NCBI GenBank assembly: GCA_007115705.1
Contig: QXEO01000211.1
Coordinates: forward strand, 1,177,599-1,241,598
Direction: 5' to 3'
From: Dactylis glomerata
Taxonomy: Eukaryota > Streptophyta > Magnoliopsida > Poales > Poaceae
DNA length: 64,000 nt
The first letter of the stretch is position 1, and each line of letters starts with the position of its first letter. A program made the translations under genes and the position numbers. The notes beneath the pieces were generated by a model, which saw nothing but the letters and a program-made list of their open reading frames with translations, had not been told where the DNA came from and ran no database searches. This document shows, piece after piece, positions 55,986 to 64,000 of the stretch.

Positions 55986-58042
55986 TCAAGTATTTTCAAA
56001 TAAAGGAGCATCAAGATCATAATTTTCTCTAATGATAGAATCAAAAGGTAACTTATTTCTATTTCTAGGGAAGTGTTCCATACATTTCTTGAGTGGGAAT
56101 TGATATCTAATGGTGCCTTCTTTCATATCAATATTAGCACCAACAGTTCTAAGAAAAGGTCTTCCCAAAATAATAGGACAAGAAGCATTGCATTCAATAT
56201 CCAATACAAGAAAATCAACGGGAACAAGGTTATTGTTAACCATAATAAGAACATCATTAATCCTCCCCAACGGTTTCTTCTTAGCAACATCAGCAAGAGG
56301 AACATCAAAATAACAATTTTCTAACGGTGGTAAACCAAGCATATCATAAATCTTTCTAGGCATAACAGAAATACTTGCACCAAGATCAGATAAAGCATTA
56401 CAATCAAATTCATTCATATTCATCTTAATGATGGGCTCCCAACCATCTTCTAGCTTTCTAGGAATAGAAACTTTTTGTTTCAACTTATCCTCTCTAATTT
56501 GCATGAGAGCATTAGTAATATGTTTTGTAAAAGCCATATTCATAGAACTAGCATTAGGACTTTTAGCAAGCTTTTGTAAGAAGAAAATTACTTCAGACAT
56601 ATTACAACCATCAACATCAAAATCATTACTATCAAAGGTAGTAGAACTATTGTCTCCCATACTCCGAAAAATTTCAGCACTTTATTAGAAAAAATTCCGT
56701 GGTTTTAGGCAATTTCGCATGAGTAGCGATTTTCTCTACACCAAACAAAGTAGGAGGTTTGCTAGAATTTGAAACAACATCACTAGTGGTGGTAAAAGTA
56801 CAAACTTTAGTCATATTTCTAGCAATCTCATCTTCTCATTCCCACCTAGCATGCAATTCTGCTAACATCCTAACATTATCATCAATCTTAACTTGAATAG
56901 CATTCAAAGTCTTGCTTTCTTTCACATCATGAGGCAAAACATTTAATTTCAGAAGTTCAACATAAAGAGCAAGGCTAACAACTTTAGAAGCAAGAACATC
57001 AATTTTACCAAACTTTTCCTCAACAGACTTATTAAAAGCAGTTTGTTTACTAATGAAGTCGCTAAGCATGACTTCAAGATAAGAGGACGCGCTCCTATTG
57101 TTGCTGGAGGAACTACCATAAGAATTACCATAACCATTACCATTAGTGGAAGGATATGGCCTATAATTGTTGCTACCAAAATTATTACTATAAGCATTGT
57201 TGTTGAAATTATTATTTCTAATGAAGTTCACATCAACATGCTCTTCTTGAGCAACCAAGGAGGCTAAAGGAACATTATTAGGATCAACATGAGATCTAAC
57301 ATTAAGAAGCATAGCCATAATGGTATCAATCTTATCACTCAAGGAGGAGGTTTCTTCAACAGAATTTACCTTCTTACCTTGTGGAGCTCTCTTGGTGTGC
57401 CATTCAGAATAATTTACCATCATATTATCAGGAGCTTCACTGTGGCGCCCAAGGTGATGGACATAAAAGTACCTCCAGCAGCTGAATCCAGAAGGTTTCT
57501 TGAAGAAAATGTAGTCCTGCATAAAAGGTTTGGATAATCATCCAAGTAGTCAGTCCACGAGTGGGGCAATTCTTTATCAAAGATTTCATTCTTTCCCAAG
57601 CTTGAGCAAAATGTTCATTATCAAACTATTTAAACTTCATAATGTCACTTCTCAAAGATATAATCTTAGCAGGAGGATACTATTTTCCAATAAAAGCATC
57701 TTTGCACTTAACCCAAGAATCAAAACTATTTCTAGGCAAAGATAGCAATCAATCCTTAGCTCTTCCTCTCAAAGAGAAAGGAAACAACTTAAGATTAATA
57801 ATATCTCCATCTACATCCTTATACTTTTGCATCTCACATAGCTCAACAAAATTGTTGAGGTGAGCAGCAGCATCATCAGTACTAGCACCAGAAAATTGCT
57901 CTTTCATAACAAGATTCAACAAAGTAGGTTTAATTTCATAAAAATTTGCCTCAGGAGCAGGTGGCACAATAGGAGTGCAGATTAAATCATTGTTGTTTGT
58001 GCTATTAAAGTCACAGAACTTGGTGTTCTTAGGAGTGCTCAT
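55986..58042 (-). pseudogene. gag-protease of element E (Athila type)
   Basis: Starts MSTPKNTKFCDFNSTNNND at 58042. Gag capsid features follow (EQFSGASTDDAAAHLNNFVE, LFPFSLRGRAKD, then a TGA at the expected Trp, LLSLPRNSFDSWVKCKDAF). Frame changes lead to an Asn/Ser/Tyr-rich stretch (NNNFNNNAYSNNFGSNN, about 57190-57140), then helices, and finally the aspartic protease around LSDLGASISVMP (Asp-Leu-Gly-Ala-Ser) and ILGRPFLRT, the flap and hydrophobic-Gly partner. It ends DLDAPLFENT, echoing the end of the G ORF (NASFENT). No polymerase follows, so E is defective even apart from its stops. Confidence 0.85.
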
Positions 58043-58212
58043 TCTTGCAAGACTAAAATAGATAAACAAAAGTAACAACTATAAAATGAACTAATTTTTT
58101 TGTATTTTTTATAAAAAGATGCAAACAAAAATAAAGTAAAGAATCTAAGCAAAACAATAACAAAGTAAAATGATTAGAAGTGAGAGACTCCCATTGTAGA
58201 AATCCTCTTTCT

Positions 58213-58229
58213 CTCCGGCAACGGCGCCA
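58213..58229 (-). promoter_or_regulatory. Primer-binding site of element E (tRNA-Asp type)
   Basis: Plus-strand CTCCGGCAACGGCGCCA, one base from the C site, seven bases from the LTR. Confidence 0.82.
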
Positions 58230-58236
58230 GAAAACT

Positions 58237-59873
58237 TGTTGGTGCGTGGACCAGTTGGGAACCCCAAGAGTAAGGTGTGATGAGCACAACGGGAACTTTT
58301 CCCTCAGTTATGAAACCAAAGTTTAATTGATCAGTAGGAGAAAGAAACCACTTCCGAAGGTTGTTGCTAGCTGACTTTGGCAACGACAGCAGAAAACTTA
58401 TTGATGGCGCCTTGTCTGGGGCGTAGCTTTGGTGCCAGTAGTAACATGGAACCTGCACACAACACAACCAAAGTAATTTTCCCTAACTTGCAGTGAGGTT
58501 GTCAATCTCACTGGTTTGCTGAAAACAAAGGATTAAACGTATCGTGTGGAAAATGATATTTGTTTGCAGTAAGTAAATAAATAATGCTTGCGGAAAGTAA
58601 ACGTTGCTTGAACTAGGTGGTAATATATATAAAAGAATGGACTAGGGTCCACAGTTCACTAGAGGTGTCTCTCCATAAATATAAATAACATGTTGGGTAA
58701 AAAAATTACAGTTGGGCAATTGACAAAATAAAGAACGCACAGCAATGCATGTACATGTCATGAATATCACTATGAGATTCACTTGGGCATTACAATATAA
58801 TACATAGACCGTAATCCAACTGCATCTATGACTAATAATCCACCTGTAGGATATCATCCGAACAACCCTTGGGTATTAAGTTGCAAGCAACAGATTATCG
58901 CCTTAAGCAAAGTGTGTAATGTAAACAATACAAATGTCCTTGAACAAGAGATTGTTGTTTTCTCCCTAGTAGCAACACCACATCTACAACCTTAGAAGTT
59001 ATTGTCACTCTCCTAGGTTACTAGAGGCATGAACCCACTATCGAGCATAAATACTCCCTCTTAGAGTCACTAGCATCTACTCGGCTAAGATATCTACTAG
59101 CAACGGAGAGCATGCAAGATCATAAATAACATAGACATGATAAATCAACTTGACATAGTACTCAATATTCATCGGATCCCAACAAACACAACATGTAGAA
59201 TTACATAACGATGATCTTGATCATGATAGGCAGCTTACAAGATCTAGACATGAAGCACATGGAGGAGAAGACAACCATCTAGCTACTGCTATGGACCCAT
59301 AGTCTAAGGTAGACTACTCACGCATCACTCCGGAGGCTAGCATGTGATGAAGAAGGCCTTCGGTGATGATTCCCCTCTCTGGCAGGGTGTCGAGAAGAGC
59401 TTCTAGACCCTTCCGATCTTGGGACAACGACGGTGGTGGCTTGCAGTATGTTTCATGGATAAGTGTTTGTATCTCTAGGGTTTTCTCATTGAAGGGAATT
59501 TATAGGCGGAAGGGCAATGTCAGGGGGTCGACTAGGGGTCCACACCACCTGGTGGCGTGGCCAGGGGGTGGCCCGCACCACCCTATGGTGTGGCTACCCT
59601 CTGGCCCCCCTCCGTCTCTCCTTTGGACTTTTTCTTCGTATCCGGTAAATAGGAACTTCGGCTTTCGTTTCGTCCAATTCCGAGAATATTTCCTATGCAA
59701 CTTTTCAGAACCACAAAAACAACAGAAAATATGAACTGGCACTGAGGCATCTCGTTAATAGGTTAGTTCCAGAAAATGCATAAAAATGTCACGAAGTGTA
59801 AACAAAACAAAAAGAAATTGGTGTAAAACAAGCATGGAGCATCAAAAATTATAAATACGTTTGCGACGTATCA
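58237..59873 (-). mobile_element. 5' LTR of element E
   Basis: 1637 bp, plus-strand TGTTGGTGCGTGG ... GACGTATCA, with a TATAAAT box on the minus strand near 59500. Confidence 0.85.
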
Positions 59874-60332
59874 CCAACCACCAAAAGTCGCCATGTGGAA
59901 CTTTGTAATCCAGGTGTCAGACTACCCAGGGTTTTCTGAGCATACAATATTCTTGTGTCGCTCCATATACGGCTCCACCAATGTGGAATTTCATAAAACT
60001 ATGTAGTGTGCTTCACTCTAAGAATGTCCGTCCATACAATATGCTGATTTCATTCCTAGCGTGCCTTTTCCAGTCAGTCTTCCCTCATACCGCGATTGAG
60101 AAAGAACAATCGGGTTCAGATCAGGAATAAAGTCAACACAAAACTCAAGGACATCCTCTGTTAGATAGCCCTTGGAGATGCTTCCTTCTGGCCTAGCACG
60201 GTTATGAACATATTTCTTTAAGACTCCCATGAACCTCTCAAAGGGGAACCTATTGTGCACAAATACAGGACCGAGAATGGAAATCTCTTCGACTATAAAA
60301 TGGTTTATTTTAAATAAAGTTTGCATTTCCAA
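59874..60332 (-). pseudogene. CACTA transposase fragment (C-terminal, DUF4218-type)
   Basis: Minus-strand frame with ISILGPVFVHNRFPFERFMG, LKKYVHNRARPEGSISKGY, VLEFCVDFIPDLNP and GKGTLG blocks, then past a stop AHYIVL, stop, NSTLVEPYMERHKNIVC and TWITKFHMATFGGW. This is the DUF4218 region of En/Spm (TNP2-type) CACTA transposases (family knowledge). In-frame stops at the expected Phe/Gln positions show decay. It is cut on the left by the E LTR and on the right by the second X LTR. It would fit as the transposase of CACTA2. Confidence 0.85.
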
Positions 60333-62525
60333 AATTATATTTGAAAATGAATTTCAAATATTATTCCATAAAATATTTTCTCTGATTTTAAAGGATTATT
60401 TTTAAACCATATTGCTATTTTTGCATTATGCAAATAAAGTCCTTTTTGACCAATTTATAAAGTTTTATTTCAAAATTAAATTTATTATGAAAATTTAGTT
60501 TTTATTATTTTAAAATGTTGTGTTGATTTTTAGAAAAATTTAGAAATTGGTTTGAGCTTTTTTTTTTGAAATAATACCACATATATTTATAATAATAAAT
60601 AGTACACGGTAGAGCTGACTCCAACTATTACAAAATAAAGTCTAAAAGAAAACGAGCTAATCTTCGAGATCTTCAAACTCTTCTTCTTCCATGACACAAT
60701 CTCGTATTTTTCTAAAGGTAGCCAGAAAATAATGGCATAGATATCATACCATATACCTGCAAATACCAATAGAAGTGCTCCCATATTTTTATATTTGAAC
60801 CGCAATGCCAAGGCTAAAATGCAAAAGTTATGAAAGAAATAAGAAAACAGAAAAAGAAAAAGAAAAAAAAGAAATCCGAGCCGACCGGAACGAACCGGCC
60901 CTGCCGGCCCGTCGCCCGCGCCGCCCGGTGCGGTCAATACTACGCGCCGCCCACGTCGGGCAGCCCGCGCGAACCAGTCCCCCGATTTTCATTTATATTT
61001 CCGTTTTTTCAGAACCTACTTTCACTCAAATACGTATATCTCAAGATCTACAACGTATTTTTTGGACCCATTTGTTTCTACGCGCTTATAACTCGAAACC
61101 CTAGCTCTCCAACCGACCTACCCCTCTATATATAGCCCCCACCTCCGTACATCTGACTTTCTTTCCCTGAAATCCCGAAACTTTGTTTCGAATCTTTGAG
61201 CCTCTAAACTTCATTATTTGCCTTTGGCATCTAAACGAAAGTTGTAGATCTCGTCGAGACACTTCAATCACGACCAACCTCATCTCTTTTCATCCACCGT
61301 AGCTCGAGTTATCCGGCTCCAAAGATTTCAGATCTAATCTACAAGATCGGGTCTTGAGGCTAACTCGTTGATCGAAATCCAAATTACTTTGGTGAGTAGA
61401 TTCATCTTTCAATTTTCAACAACTTACTTATGGTGAGTTTTTCATTTTGAGGTACGGATCTATGCCTTTGAAACAGATCTAATTTCGAGTCAACCAGAGC
61501 CAAATCGACCTGAAGACGATCCCGAATCGCCGCGCCTTCGAAATGGAAGTTGTTCCTCTCGTCAATAGCTCTCCAACGCCGCAGGTCTCACCTTGTTTCG
61601 TTCAGCGAGCTAGGAGCTCGAAGCGGTCAATATTTCAGATCTCGTAAGGTATAATCCAGATCTAGTCCACCTTGTTGTCCCGATGGCAAAATTAGTTTGT
61701 AGGGTAGATAGATCTAGTAATTCTCTACAAGTTCATACAAAAAGTTTCTCAAAATAATTAAATTTTTCTGTTGACTTTTCTGACGTCATCAGTCAACTCA
61801 GTCAACTGGTCAAAGTCAATTCCGGTCATTTCCCGAATTTAAAATTTCAGAAAATAAGATAAACTTCAGAAATTCATATCTTTTGATCTATAACTCAAAA
61901 AATGACAAATAATATACTGTTGGAAACCTTGAGACATGTAGAATCCAATGGTGCAATAAAATTTCATAGTTTCAGCAATTAATTGGAAATCATTTTTAAA
62001 TTGAATTAAATCCTTCTATTACACTAATTAATTCATATCTTTTGTTCTACACATCCAAAAATTACAAATTTGTAGTCTTTGGAATCCTCTAATCATGTAG
62101 AACATCATAGAATCAAGAAACATCAAATTTCATATGTGCACATACTTTGTGCATTCGAATCTATCCAAATCACTATTCTAATCATAACTTGAGTTCTAAA
62201 ATTTATTTTAGAATGATTCCAATTGCATTAGCTTTGTTTTGCTGCAAGCTATCCATTAGTATCACTTCCAAATTTTCTTGAATAACTTCACAATTATTCA
62301 AATTTAAATATGAGGATTTGAGTAGTTACCTTCATAGGTTAATTCTAATTCTTTTTAGCTTATTTCATTTGTACAATAGTAAATCCTATGATCATACCTG
62401 TTCACCCACATCATATTGACACCACATTGACACATATCATATCTATCTAAATCTTGCTTGTCTAGTCCACACCTATTCAAATTACAATTGTGGTATTTGA
62501 GTAGAGTGTGTTGTATCTCAATCAT
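60308..62525 (+). mobile_element. Second, diverged X-family LTR (X2, truncated)
   Basis: Collinear with 5702-7610 of the X LTR: shared ATTCATATCTTTTGTTC, ACAAATTTGTAGTCT, GTAGAACATCATAG and AGCTTTGTTT blocks. Both ends are missing: the first ~380 bases on the left and everything after the element I insertion on the right. TATATATA at 61127-61134 marks its promoter. It also carries an extra insertion at about 60549-60815. Left edge is approximate. Confidence 0.75.
60549..60815 (-). mobile_element. Retroposon-like insertion with poly(A) end
   Basis: Absent from the X LTR at the same point. On the minus strand it ends in A(10), and TTTGA sits at both edges as a possible target duplication, both signs of a LINE, SINE or processed-transcript insertion. 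It may hold a splice-like boundary and an acidic C-terminus (CVMEEEEFEDLED, stop). Family not recognised. Confidence 0.45.
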
Positions 62526-63061
62526 TGTTGGGGATATACCAAATGGGTATACCAGCGACGTAGTCCTCAACCAGCAAGCCAGGGTGGCCCATCGAGGTGG
62601 TATGGCGGATTGCCTACCGGGCGGCCCAGCTGCTGGAAATACCATGGCGGTACTAGACGCAGGCGCTTATGGCGGATCCGAAGACAGGCCCATGGTGGGT
62701 TGCCTTGTAGTACACGCATAGGACTTAGTCTAGGACTCCAAGTTGTATCCGCTCCAGTACCATCGTGTAGCCCATGCCAAGCGCCTTTATAAGCCCGGCG
62801 TGGAGAAGCCCTTGAGGCAGAACACAATATCTTAGGTTTATAGCCAATCGCATAGTGAGATAGCCAACCTCTTCATTGTAACTGAGCACTTGTTGTCATA
62901 TAGTGAATTATAGCAGCACGTAGGGTCTCACCACCGTTGCGGGATCTGAAGCTGGGTAAACTCGTGCTACCTCCGTCCCGGATCGCTCCGCCGTGTTCAC
63001 CCCCTTCCACAAACCGCCATACACCTACCCCTATGGCAGATCTGTTGACGAAACCACGACA
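62526..63061 (+). mobile_element. 5' LTR of gypsy element I
   Basis: 536 bp, TGTTGGGGATATACC to ..CCACGACA, inserted in the X2 LTR after ATCAT (62521-62525, candidate target duplication). TTTATAAG near 62785 is a candidate TATA box. Followed at once by a primer site. Confidence 0.82.
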
Positions 63062-63063
63062 GT

Positions 63064-63080
63064 TGGCGCCCACCGTGGGG
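63064..63080 (+). promoter_or_regulatory. Primer-binding site of element I
   Basis: TGGCGCCCACCGTGGGG two bases after the LTR, a standard gypsy primer site form; the tRNA was not assigned. Confidence 0.75.
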
Positions 63081-63084
63081 CTAC

Positions 63085-64000
63085 TCACGTCAGGAGCGCG
63101 GATCCGCCTTCGTAGGCATCGGCAACACCGTTGCCATCGGGCGCATCCTCTACGATGCCGGCTTCCCCATCGTCCCAGTGGATAACCTCTGGGTGCCGGC
63201 TAGAGAAGACCCTGCTCGATTCACCGTCATTCCGATCGGAGATGTCCATATCTTCATTGGAGAGACAAACCCTACCCCCGCTATGGAAACCAATTTCCAG
63301 CGGATTGGTATGGCTGAAATCCCCAAACGGACCGCTTTCGAGCTGGATACGGAGGAGCACTCATCTGATCTGGTACTTTCCAAGTTGCCTAGATCGGATC
63401 TAAAAAACAATCCCACCTAGCCCGCCCTAGAGGTAGAGGAAGTGGTGGTAGACCGTTGTGAATCTGCCATGAACAATCTGGCGTTAGAGACACCGCGGTA
63501 TTGTCTTGTTGCGTTCGCAGGCATCACTTCGGGATCTACCTCCAATGGAGAGGATATCCCTAGTGAATCCATCCTAGAGGCACTTAATGAAAGTGGTGAA
63601 TCGGATGACTGGGATAGCAAAGGCTATGACTCTGACCACTATGACGCCGCCATGAGAAGGATCGAGGCGGAATTAGCTCAGCAAGGACTTGAAGAGCATA
63701 ACGCAGCCGCCAAGCAGGTGTTCATGACCAACAAAGGAGGTGACGCTAGGCAGACAACCGGTGATCCGCCATCTCAGGCAGTCCATGATGGAGATGCCGG
63801 CAAACAGCAGGGTATCCCGCCATCAGCCGTTGATCCCGCCACGGAACAACTTCCTGAGATCCAGGGTGGACCCAGGCCTCTGCAACCCGCCATCCCCGAG
63901 GACCAGCACCCAGAACACTTCACGACCCCGCTAGACAAGCTCGTCTATGGAATTCTAGCAGATCCAATCACCCCTGATTATGTCAGAGATGTGAACGATC
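63085..64000 (+). pseudogene. gag N-terminal region of element I (runs off window)
   Basis: One frame is open from the primer site to the window end except for a TAG at 63418-63420. Readable motifs: AFVGIGNTVAIGRILYDAGF, IPIGDVHIFIGETNPTP, then an acidic Ser/Glu/Asp-rich region (NESGESDDWDSKGYDSDHYD) and a Pro/Gln-rich tail leading to LDKLVYGILADPITPDYVRD. The true ATG is not certain. Position and composition fit the N-terminal extension of gag in a gypsy element; the capsid domain should lie beyond 64000. Confidence 0.65.

Larger units (their letters stand above)
53822..59873 (-). mobile_element. Athila-type element E, reversed, 3' end rearranged
   Basis: Minus-strand 5' LTR (58237-59873), primer site, gag-protease, then the same non-coding region as A, C and G, running to 53822. 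The expected reversed 3' LTR is absent; in its place lies the plus-oriented piece 52993-53815, as if the 3' end had flipped with loss of about 400 bases. No reverse transcriptase or integrase. Confidence 0.8.

Overview
This 64 kb window is plant nuclear DNA of large-genome grass character, most probably from the wheat tribe (Triticeae). That placement is inference from the style of the repeats: several Ty3/gypsy families with 0.5-4.4 kb LTRs, CACTA DNA transposons, heavy C-to-T decay, and a monocot-type P450. I see nothing bacterial, viral or organellar. Almost all of the window is transposable elements inserted into each other. Only one conventional host gene looks intact: a two-exon cytochrome P450 at 42131-43760.

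Layout. 1-2189: leader and gag start of a chromovirus-like gypsy element (J), cut by a reversed LTR fragment (2190-2740). 2741-4602: a non-autonomous CACTA element carrying a 0.66 kb alternating purine-pyrimidine tract and a 5S rRNA-like fragment. 4603-9751: 3' end of element X, with an unrecognised ORF, a polypurine tract and a 4.4 kb LTR. 9752-32871: Athila-type element A, interrupted by Tat-lineage gypsy element B (10915-27999), which is itself interrupted by a reversed Athila-type element C (14267-21239). A lies in the reverse transcriptase gene of a fourth gypsy, F (32872-41935), which also holds the reversed Athila-type element G (32950-39558). 41936-43989: the P450 gene island. 43990-49625: 3' half of Tat-lineage element H. 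50443-52474: last five exons of a transposon-associated coiled-coil pseudogene. 52542-60332: remains of a CACTA element split by a rearranged Athila-type element E. 60308-62525: second, older copy of the X LTR. 62526-64000: LTR and gag of another gypsy element, I, running off the end.

How the parts relate. A, C, G and E share LTR body, tRNA-Asp-type primer site, long 3' untranslated region and polypurine tract, but none has reverse transcriptase or integrase. A, C and G carry one conserved ORF of about 200 codons; E carries gag plus protease. They must rely on enzymes supplied by another element. B, F and H have the dual RNase H of the Tat lineage. B and H each carry, on the opposite strand between pol and the 3' LTR, a gene for a predicted AT-hook plus B3-type DNA-binding protein, each with a TATA-like box about 75 bases before its ATG. 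These antisense genes are the most interesting content. Element boundaries are strongest where target-site duplications agree (B: GCCAT; G: ATGAT/ATCAT; C: AAAGT/GAAGC). Family names could not be assigned without a repeat library.
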